Shown: positions 1 through 9,360 of the stretch, piece after piece | How positions within the stretch are numbered: the stretch's first letter is position 1 | Layout of the letters: each line of letters opens with the position of its first letter | Assembly (NCBI RefSeq): GCF_947242115.1 | Contig: NC_074713.1 | Location: forward strand, 28,827,197-28,891,196 | DNA length: 64,000 nt | Direction: 5' to 3' | Source of the DNA: Biomphalaria glabrata | Lineage: Eukaryota; Mollusca; Gastropoda; Planorbidae | Notes under the pieces: generated by a model | What the model saw: only the letters and a program-made list of their open reading frames with translations | The model's database searches: none | Told to the model about the DNA's origin: nothing | Program-made: the position numbers and the translations under genes

Positions 1-732
1 TGAAATTGATACATTTAGTTGAGCTAAATTCGATTGTTAGTGATACAGCGTAGCTCCATTTAATGCCAACTATATCAATGCATAATTTGCTTAATCTCAT
101 AACTAGAATCCTAAGTAAAGCTTGCTTGCTAATATATTTTCAATAATGTTGTCGTACAGCTCTGCTACAAGCAAGAGTATACCCAGCAGCTACGCAGAGT
201 TCCTCTTTATTTAAATAGAATCATTTATTTCAAAGGTCATTTTATTTTAACTTCTTGGCTGACTGCCTGGTCGTGTGGATTGTCTAGTTCGAACCTCGCT
301 CGCAGCCAGTCTGTGATGATCTTTATTTTTAAAGTCAAGTCAAGCTGTTTACATTGATAAAGTAACATCTAGAATGTACAAGTCAAGTCAAGCTGTTTAC
401 ATTGATACATTTCCCACTTAATCTATTAATTTATTTATTAATGATAGTATTCACCGTGGAGAAAAGTCGCCATTTTTATATCAGTTTAAACTTTAAAAAC
501 TAAAATTGTTATTGAAAATCAGATTTTATCACCTCCAGCTTGCTCTAAATATGCGCAACGGTAGCGCCAAGTTTATTTCATCAGAGTGTAGCGGCTGTTT
601 CATCAGTGATTGTAGCTGCTTTTTCATCAGCAAGTAGCGACTATTTAATCAGAGAGTGTAGCGACTATTTAATCAGAGACTGCAGCGGCCTTTTATTTCA
701 TCAAAGAGTGTAGAGGCTATACGTGTTAATAT
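1..732. other. AT-rich flank with a SINE remnant and local duplications
   Basis: No gene is seen. A degraded tRNA-derived SINE head lies at about 253-300 (gactgcctggtcgtgtgg and a gttcgaacc B-box-like core). A direct repeat of about 35 bp, starting caagtcaagctgtttac, occurs near 340 and 385. Five imperfect ~30-bp units containing gtagcg and tttcatcag fill about 571-718. Confidence 0.5.
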
Positions 733-1240
733 TGTTATGACCCTATTGGCGGCGCAAAAGGGTTGACTATAGGCCCAGCTGACACACACGTGAATCACTC
801 AGGTCAGCGGGGCCATGGACAAGGGACGGTACTACGATTACACGATTACACGCAAATATGACCAATGTTATGGTCATGTGATCGAAAGCCTGCGTGTACG
901 AGTGACAGTGTGTAGGAAAGCGGCAGTTCAAGACCGGAGAGCGTCGAGACCGGGACTGTTAGTCGGCCATGAAGTCGGTCCTGGTTGAGTCCTCATGTGT
1001 TGATGTACAAGTCCAGAAAGAGAGACAGTAGAGTTTTGTACGGTGATGTACAGAGTGACATTTTAGTTGTTGATGTGTTTGATGCCAATTTCTAGTATTG
1101 GCTGTTATCTACTTATTCACTCATTATTAAAGCACCCGATATTGTGGAGCTCTTGTTGTCAAGTTCTTGATGTGTTGATGTGTTGTGTTGAGTTTTAGCA
1201 GTGTTTACGGAAGGCCGGATTAGGAAGAGAGATCGTAACA
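733..1240 (+). repeat. 5' long terminal repeat, type A
   Basis: The 508-bp repeat begins TGTTATGACC and ends ATCGTAACA, with TG...CA termini. It recurs at 4215-4714. An attaaa polyadenylation-like hexamer lies near 1125. The primer-site-like ctggcgtcaagaagtgggat follows immediately. Confidence 0.9.
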
Positions 1241-1270
1241 CTGGCGTCAAGAAGTGGGATCGGATCTACT

Positions 1271-2548
1271 ATGGCTCGTCTGAAACTGCTGAACGAACTG
1301 GAATTGAAAGAACTGAGGCGAGAACTCCGTGATCGAGGGCTGAAGGCAATCGGAAAGAAAGAAACCTTGCAAGCACGTCTCCGAGATGAACTAACTGAAG
1401 AAGGTGAAGATCCGGACACCTACCTGTTCGAGTTAGAACCCGATGTAGTGGAACTATTGATCACCTTTAAAGAACAGATGTTGGCTGACTTTCAGAATGT
1501 GTGGAAAGGTGACTTACAGAAAGAGACCTGTACCAGAGTAGAACAGATGTACACTTCAGTGAAAGAAGTGACGAGCCCCGAGCTGAACGCTTTGAACGAG
1601 GTGGTAGAAACGCCGTGCTACGAAATACGCATCTACGATGGCCATGCTAGTGAAGATGGTGCTTCCTGTGACTCTAATAGCAAGCCGTACGAAAGTAGCT
1701 CCCATGAGAAGAAATGTGATTACTGCGATATCCTCAGCGAGTATAAACCTGATGAAGCTGTTAAAGAACATTTGCATGATGAAAGCTACCGGCGAGGTTT
1801 GAAACCTGCAGATGTCTGTCTAGAGGTCAAGACCAACGATATAAGCCCTGGTGATGATTACGAACACCCACCGAAACCTGATGACGCAGTAGAGACCCCC
1901 TTGCAAGTAGAAAGTAATCGAAAAGTTCTCAACCCAACAGACGATTGGTCCGCTGCTGAAACTAGTCGACCGAAGCCTGATGCGCAGCCTGATGCCGAAG
2001 AAGAGGGACCATTGCGTGTGGAGAGTTACCAGCCTGCCCCACAAGCATGCCCTCCATCCAAGTCTGAAGATGATGACTTGTCCCATAATTTCACCTCCAG
2101 TGAACCTGAAACCCATCCCAAAAGTCCTCTTCGAGAAAACCATTTGAAACCACTTGTTAGGCCAATGATTTTGGTGACACCGGCCCTGGCATCCTATCCC
2201 TCCCCATGTGTAAAATGGCTGCCCTCAGTACAGAATGACAGAAGGCGACGTTTGATGAGCCCAAGGTGCACGGTGATGCAACCACGACGTCATTGCAACA
2301 AGATGAAGATCGACTGGAGAAGAAAGCGACGTTGGCTGCGTTCGAGGATGGCGATGCGACCACGATGTCAGTGCAACCAGGTGAAGGTCAACTGGCAGAG
2401 AAGACGAAAGCGACAGTTGCTGAATTCAACGTGGATGGCTTCGTCTAGTTCAAGAGGCAAGCCCACTGTCACCCCAACCGATCGACCCCCACCTGCAGTG
2501 ATGAAACTACACATCCCATGTCATGAGATTGATGCTGTCCGGGACTGA
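1271..2548 (+). CDS. SAP-domain Gag-like ORF A of the LTR composite
   Basis: The 425-residue ORF starts with the ATG 30 bp after LTR-A. Residues ~5-40 have the SAP helix-loop-helix pattern (LNELELKELRRELRDRG followed by KETLQARL), a fold usually linked to nucleic-acid binding. An acidic DPDTYLFELEPD segment follows, then a long Glu/Ser/Pro-rich middle with repeated PDDA/VESYQP-type phrases. The C-terminus is very basic and Arg/Trp-rich. It is paralogous to the ORF at 3103-4203, with the same start, same order and same PTDRPPPA ending. Mollusc LTR elements often carry such SAP-type Gag-like proteins (family knowledge). It is element-encoded, not a host gene. Confidence 0.75.
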   Translation: MARLKLLNELELKELRRELRDRGLKAIGKKETLQARLRDELTEEGEDPDTYLFELEPDVVELLITFKEQMLADFQNVWKGDLQKETCTRVEQMYTSVKEVTSPELNALNEVVETPCYEIRIYDGHASEDGASCDSNSKPYESSSHEKKCDYCDILSEYKPDEAVKEHLHDESYRRGLKPADVCLEVKTNDISPGDDYEHPPKPDDAVETPLQVESNRKVLNPTDDWSAAETSRPKPDAQPDAEEEGPLRVESYQPAPQACPPSKSEDDDLSHNFTSSEPETHPKSPLRENHLKPLVRPMILVTPALASYPSPCVKWLPSVQNDRRRRLMSPRCTVMQPRRHCNKMKIDWRRKRRWLRSRMAMRPRCQCNQVKVNWQRRRKRQLLNSTWMASSSSRGKPTVTPTDRPPPAVMKLHIPCHEIDAVRD

Positions 2549-2568
2549 CAGATCTAAGGAGGGGACAG

Positions 2569-3077
2569 TGTTGTAAACCTGGTGGTGACACAGATGGGGG
2601 TAGTGCTGTGTGTTTTTAGCCTACTCAAATCGCCACAGTCCAGCGCAGGACGAGCGGTCAACTGTGACCAGTAACAGTACACGCCAGTTCGGCAACGACC
2701 TGTGTGTAAATATTACGCACGCAAGTCACGGTGATTGTGATAATTCTGAGTGGTCAAGAACGTTCCATCCGATTCTAGAAGGCCAGTAGAGACACTATAT
2801 AAGAGCGAGTGTGTCAGAAAGATGGGACTTCACGTTACCTCGCAATGTGACCAGACGAGGCGAAGTTAGAGACAGACGGTGTGTGAAGTCAGACGGAGCA
2901 AGGCTTGGTTTTGGACAGTTAGTGTGATGTTGTTGCCAACTGTAAAGTATTTGTAATGTATTTGAAATTAAATTGACTGATACTTTGGAGCCCTGAGTTG
3001 TGAGGTTCTTTAAGTTCGTTGTGTCGTGTGGTGCAGTTTGAAGAGAGCCTGGATAGTAGAAGAAGAGATACGTAACA
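2569..3077 (+). repeat. Central long terminal repeat, type B
   Basis: The 509-bp repeat begins TGTTGTAAACC and ends ACGTAACA. It is preceded by a purine tract (aaggaggggacag) and followed by ctggtgtcttgaagtgggat. A TATA-like ctatataagagcg lies near 2794. It differs from the outer LTRs in most of its length but shares both ends. A longer relative lies reversed at 48271-49061 as a solo LTR. Confidence 0.85.
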
Positions 3078-3102
3078 CTGGTGTCTTGAAGTGGGATTTC
3101 CT

Positions 3103-4203
3103 ATGGCCTCTGTAAAACTGCTAGATAAACTGAATCTGAAAGAACTGAAACAAGAGCTGAAATGGCGAGGACTGAAGTACTACGAAAGGAACAACGAAAC
3201 TCTTAAAGAACGTCTCCGGCAAGCCCTAGTGGATGAAGAGGAAGATCCGAACACGTACCTCTTTGAACTCAAACCCGATGTTGTAGAGCTCTTGATCACC
3301 TTTCAAGAGCAGATGTTGGCTGGCTTTCAGAATGTGATCAAGGGTGACTCGCAGAAAGAAACAGGTGAAGAAACAAGAGAAGAGACCGAGACCAATAGTT
3401 CAACCAACGCTTTTGCTACAGACGTCCATGACGTGAGTGCCTCCATCAGCCAGATAGAACAAGACAACGTCGTGTCTTACCTCAAGCCTGTAGCTGAGGA
3501 CATTAAAGACATCTGTCAATCTGTCAGTGCTGTTGAGAGGAACTCGAATCCTGGTGGCTGCACCCAGCTGTTTGGCAAGAACTTTGTGTGTCGAGCTTTG
3601 CAGGGAGAACGCCAACTCCAAGGAACCCATCGGCAAGGTCTGCACCCAGCAGACGTTTGTCCAGCTGACGAGACCAGAGTGAGAAGCCCTGGTGATGGTG
3701 AAGTAAGTGAACTAGAGCCTGATGCTGAAGATGAGGGACCTTCGCAAGTGGAGTGCTGCCAACTTGCTCCACTAGTTTGCCCTCCGGGCAAGCCTGAAGA
3801 TGATGTTAGCCACAATGTCCCCTCCTGTGAACCTGAAACCCAAACCCCAAGTCTTTCTCTTCAAAGCCCTATGAAGAGACCTGTTAGACCAACGATCTTG
3901 GTGACCCCTGTCCTGACATATCCCTCCCCATGTGTTAAGTGGCTGCTCTCAGTAGTGAGCGACCAAAGAAGGCGACGTTTGCTGAGTCCAAAGTGCAGTG
4001 CGATGCAACCAAGACGTCAGTGCAACCAGGTGAAGGTCAACTGGAGCAGGAGAAAGAGACATACGCTGACTACAACACAGATGGCTCCATCGAGATGGCA
4101 ATATAAGCCCATTGTCGCCCCCACCGATAGACCTCCTCCTGCATCGATTCATCTCCACTGCCCATGTCGTGTGATAGATTTTGTCCGGGACGGACAAATC
4201 TGA
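3103..4203 (+). CDS. SAP-domain Gag-like ORF B of the LTR composite
   Basis: Translation from the ATG 25 bp after the central LTR gives 366 residues. The N-terminus (LDKLNLKELKQELKWRGLK, then ETLKERLRQAL) matches the SAP pattern of ORF A. The segment DPNTYLFELKPDVVELLITF is almost shared, and both ORFs end with PTDRPPPA and a Cys/His-containing tail. The middle differs clearly from ORF A, so the two are related but distinct lineages, not a recent duplication. A GTG 12 bp upstream is in frame, but the ATG context and the match with ORF A favour 3103. Confidence 0.75.
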   Translation: MASVKLLDKLNLKELKQELKWRGLKYYERNNETLKERLRQALVDEEEDPNTYLFELKPDVVELLITFQEQMLAGFQNVIKGDSQKETGEETREETETNSSTNAFATDVHDVSASISQIEQDNVVSYLKPVAEDIKDICQSVSAVERNSNPGGCTQLFGKNFVCRALQGERQLQGTHRQGLHPADVCPADETRVRSPGDGEVSELEPDAEDEGPSQVECCQLAPLVCPPGKPEDDVSHNVPSCEPETQTPSLSLQSPMKRPVRPTILVTPVLTYPSPCVKWLLSVVSDQRRRRLLSPKCSAMQPRRQCNQVKVNWSRRKRHTLTTTQMAPSRWQYKPIVAPTDRPPPASIHLHCPCRVIDFVRDGQI

Positions 4204-4214
4204 GAAGGGGGCAG

Positions 4215-4714
4215 TGTTATGACCCTATTGGCGGCGCAAAAGGGTTGACTATAGGCCCAGCTGACACACACGTGAATCACTCAGGTCAGCGGGGCCATGG
4301 ACAAGGGACGGTACTACGATTACATGATTACACGCAAATATGACCAATGTTATGGTCATGTGATCGAAAGCCTGCGTGTACGAGTGACAGTGTGTAGGAA
4401 AGCGGCAGTTCAAGACCGGAGAGCGTCGAGACCGGGACTGTTAGTCGGCCATGAAGTCGGTCCTGGTTGAGTCCTCATGTGTTGATGTACAAGTCCAGAA
4501 AGAGAGACAGTAGAGTTTTGTACGGTGATGTACAGAGTGACATTTTAGTTGTTGATGTGTTTGATGCCAATTTCTAGTATTGGCTGTTATCTACTTATTC
4601 ACTCATTATTAAAGCACCCGATATTGTGGAGCTCTTGTTGTCAAGTTCTTGATGTGTTGTGTTGAGTTTTAGCAGTGTTTACGGAAGGCCGGATTAGGAA
4701 GAGAGATCGTAACA
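4215..4714 (+). repeat. 3' long terminal repeat, type A
   Basis: The 500-bp near-identical partner of 733-1240 is preceded by the purine tract gagaagggggcag. The target duplication ATAT follows directly. Confidence 0.9.
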
Positions 4715-5080
4715 ATATAAACTATTTAAAAACTATATAAGTTTAAACAAGGTTACGAAGACAGTTTGTATGGAAACACAAACTCAAAATCGACCCCCGA
4801 AGTGGTCCGCTCAGGAAGGTAAAAAGGCAACTTACATTATTTTCAGAAAGAATATCAGAAACTATGAACTACAAACTATCGATAACTACAACCCTATCTC
4901 CGTCGATACAAAAAGAAGCGACGTGTTTGTGTCGAAAGTGTTGCCCATACTGTTTTATTGTTAATTCGACTAACGACTTGATACCACAGGATACGGAGAT
5001 ATATTAATGTTATTATAATTACATTGATACTAGTGCGATGTATTCCATGAACTGAGAGTTAGAAACAGTGCTTTTTTAGT
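4715..5080. other. AT-rich spacer, nothing recognised
   Basis: No conserved coding signal or repeat was recognised. The 64-codon open frame here lacks family features and is treated as chance. Confidence 0.4.
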
Positions 5081-5214
5081 GGCCCCCGAAATGGAAAAAC
5101 ACGCTATTAGTTTTGTGTGGAATGTCTTTCGTCCTTCTGTCCGTCTTATCTTATCTTATATAATACAGACGTTACTTCAAAAAAGAAGATGATTACGTCC
5201 TACGCGTCATGCAT

Positions 5215-5640
5215 TTAGTCATGCATATTAATCAATGACTTAAATTCAGCCAAGTCACTGGTTTTCCTGGCTAGCTCAGGCAACCCATTCCATGCTCTAA
5301 TAGCACTAGGGAAGAAGGAGTGTTTGTACAAATTTGTCCTAGCATATGGGACGAGAAATGTGCCTTTATCTTTGTGTCTTTCAGAGTATTTTATTAAATT
5401 TTGTTTTTGTATTTGAAGATTATGGTTCAGTGTTTTATGTATGATTGCTACTTTACTTTTGAGCCTTCTGTCCTGAAGGCTTTCTAAATTTAGTGATTTT
5501 ACTAAAGGTGTTACTCTAGTCAAATGTGAATATTCGTTTGTTATGAATCTCACTGCTCTATTTTGAGTCTGTTCCAGTTTTTTTATGTTTTCTTGAGTTG
5601 AGGGGTCCCAAACGGAGGATGCATATTCTATTATTGGCCT
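5215..5640 (-). pseudogene. C-terminal part of the CR1-like RT ORF
   Basis: The open frame is about 140 codons to the natural stop. It holds the post-RT thumb/connection region typical of CR1-type LINEs: RPIIEYASSVWDP, NRAVRFITNEYSH, LNLESLQDRRLKSKVAIIHK and RAWNGLPELARKTSDLAEFK. The run of Met codons at its apparent start is the TGA-repeat tail of the inserted LINE and does not belong to this protein. Its real upstream continuation is at 8820-9027. Confidence 0.8.
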
Positions 5641-8600
5641 CATCATCATCATCATCAAACTCCATTAGAGTGAGGGCTTGAGAGGCTCAAATCCTCTCTT
5701 GCAAAAGCCCTGGACAGAAACCCTGCTGTCTTGCGTAGTGCATGAATGTCGCCATACAGGTCGAGAATTTTGGGTTTCCCAGACCTGTCGAGACGGAGAT
5801 CAGCAAGTCTGGGGCAGTCAAACAGAATATGAGGCACGGTTTCCTCTTCTTCCGCGCAGCGAGGGCACCGTGAATCGAAATTTGGCCATAGCCGCGAGAA
5901 ATATGAGCCAACAGGACAGTGGCCTGTCCTGCACTGTTGTGCTATAATAGCTTGCTCAGGCCTGGACAGCCTCCACCACGGGGAAGTGCGGTCAGGGCGC
6001 CTCATGCGCTCCCAGACTCCACGGGTTTTTTGGGACTTGTCCCAGCACTCAAACCACTTTTCCATTTCTGTTTTTTGTATTATAGCCAGGGCTTGATGAA
6101 AGCTTACAGCCTGATCAGTGGGTGGAATTTGCCCTCCCTGGTGGGCCAAAGAGTCTGCGATTGTGTTGCCAGTCACACCTATGTGACTCGGTACCCACTG
6201 CATTATTACAGGGGTGCCATAGCGTTGTTTGATGTTATGTGAAGCCATGATGACAGTGTTGATATTGGGGGGCCATGGTCCGGGGCTTTGCAAAGCATGT
6301 AGTACAGATTTTGAGTCAGTGACCACAACAATCTGTGTTGCCCTCAAATGTCCCTCGCCGAGTTGAGAGTCAATGACTTTTAAGGCTTCACAGACTGCCA
6401 TGGTCTCCGCATCAAAACTGCAAACACTACCACATGGTCCAAAGATTTTGACTGTGTGAGAGCCAAGAAAGTCGATGTAGGCTCCATAGCCTGCTCTTCC
6501 AGAATCTATTGATGCCGATCCATCAGTGTATGCAAAAATAGCACTGGGCTTGAAGGTATTAATGGTCTCCAGAGCTAGGATTTGAAGGTCGTTAGATGAA
6601 CGGCTTTGCTGAGTGGCATTAGGGTCTACTAATTTCAAGCGTATGTCTGGGGTTGTTGGGCGACACCAAGGGGGAAGGGGATGAAAGCGTTGATTGTTTT
6701 GTCGGTTGGTAGAGAGGCCAGCTTCATCAGATAGTCTAGTGGCATGATGCATAAAAGACTGCATCTGGATACGTCTTCTGCATCTCCAGCCATCCACTAG
6801 TTTTCTAGCTGGGAGGTATTCATCCAGCCTTTTATACCGCTCATAGCAGGTCAGTACTGACCTAAGGGTTAGTGGAGCTATATTAGCCATTATTTCAGCC
6901 GCATTCACTGGACTTGTCCTAAAGGTTCCACAGACAAATCTTAGTGCTTGGGACTGTATTTTATCAAGTTGTTCAAGAGCAGTCCTAGAGCCATAAATTT
7001 GCACAGGTAGGCTGTAGTCTATCTGTGATCGGACTGCTCCTAAATACAGGGATCGGAGCATGTCTGCTCGGGCTCCCCACTTCGTGGATGCCAGCTTCCG
7101 CACAATGCAAAGTTTCCCTGAGGCCTTTCTTACAACATCCTGGATGTGCTCACACATTTTTAGTTTGCGATCTAAAGTTACACCAAGGTACTTGGGTAGC
7201 TTTTCCATGCTGAGAGCCACTCCGTTGAGGGAGAGCTGGAAAGGTTGCCCGAGAATGCCAGTCCCGAGCGTGAACAGAGAATAGACCGTCTTGGAGGTGT
7301 TTATTTCTAGCCTCCATTTTTGTGTGTATGAGCAGAGCGTATGGAGGTCCTCCTGTAGCACTTTTTGTATAGAGGATGCGCTCCTTCCGGATTTCCAAAG
7401 GACAATATCATCAGCATATAGCAGCTTTTGGCATTTTAGCTGAGCCGGTAGGTCATTTATGAAGGCCGTGAAAAGGGCGCATGACAGGACGGAGCCCTGG
7501 GGGAGGCCGTGCTCGAGGGTCATTTCCCCTGAGACTTCTCCGTACATCCTTGTTCTTATTGTACGCTCTTGTAGGAAGTCTCTAATCCAGTAATATATCC
7601 GTCCCCGCACCCCCACGGCTCTTATCTTATGAAGCAAACCAGGCCGCCATACTTTATCATATGCCTGTTTTAAGTCAATGAAGACTGCGTATGTGCTTTC
7701 GGTCCTTTGGAATCCATCTGTTACGCTCTGCACAAAGATGTAGACTTGGTCTATAGCGGACATTCCAGCCCTGAAACCAGCCTGTTCTGGAGCTATAAGA
7801 CGGGCACTCTCAAGGTACCAAACCAGACGCTCATTTACCATTTTTTCAGCCATCTTTCCCACACAAGATGTGAGTGAGATGGGCCTGTAGCCCTCAGCAG
7901 TGGAAGCATCTTTTCCCTTTTTTGGTATAGGAATAATGGTGGCACGTTTCCAGGCCCTGGGCAGATGACCATCTGCCCAGGTTCTATTTACGAATGCCAA
8001 GAGCACGGCCCTTCCTTTCCCCCCTACATGTTTAAGCATTTCGGGGGTAATACCATCCGGCCCGGGAGCCTTTTTAAGCTGGCATTTCCTTATGGCAGCA
8101 TTAAGCTCGCCTATCGAGAATGGGGAGTTCATCGTTCCCTCAGCACTTTCGGTCTGTGGTTCCTTTCGGTCTTTATTTTCATCAGCTTTGCGAGCTTTAT
8201 CAATGGCTTTGGACATTGGGGACTTCTTGGCAGCCTTGTTGATCTTGGCAAAATATTTGTTCAATAAGGTGGTAATTTTCTTTTTCGATGAAATGGTTAC
8301 CCCACTCGGTGAAGATAATGGGGTTGCTGTTTTCGTACGCCCAGCATTTTCGAGATTTCTCAGAAGACTCCAAGCCTTAGAGCTATCCCTTAGGTTTAAC
8401 CTTGCACAGGTGTTGGTCCAACGTTCTCGTTTTTCCCTGTTAACAGACGTTTTGACTAGTAGGCTGAGTCTGTTGTATTTCTGCCTGAGTGTTGGATTGT
8501 TTGGGTTCTTTTGGACCTTTTTGTATGCCCTTCTCCGAGCCATAACAAGTTTGTTGATTTCAGCCGTCCAAAAGTTTTTGAATTTTTTACAAGGGTAAGT

Positions 8601-8819
8601 TCGAGGAATAAACTTTTTAGCCATGCCCAGGATAGCTGTTGTTATTTGACGGTACACAAGGTCGACAGAGCTAGACTCTACATTGATTTTTTCAAGGGCA
8701 TTGTCGACAGCTGTCTCGTATCCTTTCCAATTAGCCTTACTATAGCACCACTTTCGTGGTTCTTTAGTGGACTTGGTGTTCATTTTAGAAAGAGTGGCAG
8801 TCAGTAATATTATTATTAT
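5641..8819 (-). mobile_element. I-like (Nimb/Ingi-type) non-LTR retrotransposon, 5'-truncated
   Basis: The element is inserted in the CR1-like LINE with a 12-bp target duplication, tattattggcct (5629-5640 and 8820-8831). Its 3' end on the minus strand is a short TGATGA tail (5641-5656). The 5' end lacks the endonuclease domain and begins in the linker before RT. The long uninterrupted ORF shows a recent insertion. Confidence 0.85.
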
Positions 8820-8837
8820 TATTATTGGCCTAACCAA
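5655..8837 (-). CDS. LINE polyprotein: reverse transcriptase + RNase H + zinc knuckle
   Basis: The open frame is 1060 codons. Residues ~30-230 are the linker that normally follows the endonuclease. RT spans ~240-540, with KAPGPDGI (256-263), PISLTS (319-324), VFIDLKQAYDKV (385-396), GLPQGSVLS (444-452) and the catalytic YADD (474-477). RNase H covers ~769-905 with the acid residues in AYTDGS (D772), DAETMA, VVTDS and NTIADSLA. A CPRCAEEEETVPHILFDC knuckle closes the protein at ~991-1008. RNase H after RT is characteristic of the I group. The first ~12 residues (VRPII plus Ile codons) come from the host LINE and the target AAT repeats, and the first ATG inside the element is at residue 19. Endonuclease is missing, so the copy is unlikely to move by itself. 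Confidence 0.9.
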   Translation of the reverse strand: MVRPIIIIIILLTATLSKMNTKSTKEPRKWCYSKANWKGYETAVDNALEKINVESSSVDLVYRQITTAILGMAKKFIPRTYPCKKFKNFWTAEINKLVMARRRAYKKVQKNPNNPTLRQKYNRLSLLVKTSVNREKRERWTNTCARLNLRDSSKAWSLLRNLENAGRTKTATPLSSPSGVTISSKKKITTLLNKYFAKINKAAKKSPMSKAIDKARKADENKDRKEPQTESAEGTMNSPFSIGELNAAIRKCQLKKAPGPDGITPEMLKHVGGKGRAVLLAFVNRTWADGHLPRAWKRATIIPIPKKGKDASTAEGYRPISLTSCVGKMAEKMVNERLVWYLESARLIAPEQAGFRAGMSAIDQVYIFVQSVTDGFQRTESTYAVFIDLKQAYDKVWRPGLLHKIRAVGVRGRIYYWIRDFLQERTIRTRMYGEVSGEMTLEHGLPQGSVLSCALFTAFINDLPAQLKCQKLLYADDIVLWKSGRSASSIQKVLQEDLHTLCSYTQKWRLEINTSKTVYSLFTLGTGILGQPFQLSLNGVALSMEKLPKYLGVTLDRKLKMCEHIQDVVRKASGKLCIVRKLASTKWGARADMLRSLYLGAVRSQIDYSLPVQIYGSRTALEQLDKIQSQALRFVCGTFRTSPVNAAEIMANIAPLTLRSVLTCYERYKRLDEYLPARKLVDGWRCRRRIQMQSFMHHATRLSDEAGLSTNRQNNQRFHPLPPWCRPTTPDIRLKLVDPNATQQSRSSNDLQILALETINTFKPSAIFAYTDGSASIDSGRAGYGAYIDFLGSHTVKIFGPCGSVCSFDAETMAVCEALKVIDSQLGEGHLRATQIVVVTDSKSVLHALQSPGPWPPNINTVIMASHNIKQRYGTPVIMQWVPSHIGVTGNTIADSLAHQGGQIPPTDQAVSFHQALAIIQKTEMEKWFECWDKSQKTRGVWERMRRPDRTSPWWRLSRPEQAIIAQQCRTGHCPVGSYFSRLWPNFDSRCPRCAEEEETVPHILFDCPRLADLRLDRSGKPKILDLYGDIHALRKTAGFLSRAFAREDLSLSSPHSNGV

Positions 8838-9159
8838 GGTTAAATAACATTTAAGTTTTATGTTCTTATTTGATTTATAGAAATTTCTTTTAATAAATCC
8901 TAATGCTTTGTTTGATTTTTTTGTAGTTTCATCAATATGTGGATTCCATGACAGTTTTTCATTTATTATAACACCTAGGTATTTTGCGTTTTTAGTCTGT
9001 GTTACTGGTTTGCCATGAATAAGATAAGTCCGTCCGTCCCGTTTAGATCTTGTAAACTAGAAAAGTTAGTGAAAATCCGACATCATAATATTTTAAACCA
9101 AAGTTCTGATGCAACGGCTACTTTTTTTCTTTTTTGAATGCGAAAAATTTAATTTTTAG

Positions 9160-9360
9160 CGGCCCCCGTAAGGAGAAAAAGCCGCTATTAGGTTTGTGCA
9201 AAATGTCCGTCTGTCCGTCTGTCTGTCTGTCCGTCTGTCCGTCTGTCCGTCTGTCACACTCAGATCTCGAAAACTAGAAGAGATATGAAAAATATTATTT
9301 CATCATTAAAAGCGGCTTGAAAAGTTTAGGTGCAACGGCTACTTTTGGTTTTCTAAAAGC
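9160..9360 (+). repeat. R-family copy with a gtcc/gtct microsatellite
   Basis: The copy begins gcggcccccgtaaggag, then gccgctattaggtttgtg. A run of gtccgtctgtcc units follows (about 9206-9253), then the family phrase agatctcgaaaactagaag and caacggctacttttgg. Confidence 0.6.

Larger units (their letters stand above)
733..4714 (+). mobile_element. Composite three-LTR retroelement, non-autonomous
   Basis: The order of parts is LTR-A (733-1240), a primer-site-like stretch, SAP-domain ORF A (1271-2548), a purine tract, LTR-B (2569-3077), a second primer-site-like stretch, SAP-domain ORF B (3103-4203), a purine tract (about 4202-4213) and LTR-A again (4215-4714). Each LTR starts TGTT and ends GTAACA. 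The outer LTRs are nearly identical apart from one 8-bp length difference, and the central LTR is a different but related sequence. A 4-bp target duplication, ATAT, flanks the outermost ends (729-732 and 4715-4718). No reverse transcriptase or integrase is recognisable, so the unit must have been moved by a helper (inference). Near-identical outer LTRs and two open ORFs indicate a recent insertion. The family is probably Ty3/gypsy-like, judged from the SAP-type Gag seen in mollusc elements. Confidence 0.85.
5146..9027 (-). mobile_element. CR1/jockey-group LINE fragment, interrupted by another LINE
   Basis: Its two halves are 5146-5640 and 8820-9027. On the minus strand the upstream half translates to the end of an RT domain (KYLGVIINEKLSWNPHID, then KCYLTLVRPI). 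The downstream half continues from a duplicated RPII into EYASSVWDPSTQENIKKLEQ and on to a stop after SLINMHD. That order is the usual C-terminus of CR1/L2/jockey-group RT proteins. The 3' end has an ataagataag-type tail. A second 3' end of the same family lies at 63774-63900, and a short tail match lies at 19261-19280. The copy is 5'-truncated: endonuclease and the catalytic RT core are absent. Confidence 0.8.
5081..9160. repeat. Terminal-inverted-repeat family R, split by nested LINEs
   Basis: The left part (5081-5145) reads gtggcccccgaaatggaaaa then cgctattagttttgtg and a gtccgtc run. The text resumes at about 9028 with gtccgtccgtcccgtttagat and the phrase aaactagaaaag. A further copy starts at about 9160 (gcggcccccgtaagg). 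The intervening 5146-9027 is a CR1-like LINE that itself carries an I-like LINE. Other R copies lie at 9786-11050 and 17050-17250. Confidence 0.6.

Noticed and set aside
8092-8807. Plus-strand ORFs opposite the LINE
   Set aside because: They are antisense shadows of the RT ORF, whose conserved motifs fix the minus strand as coding.
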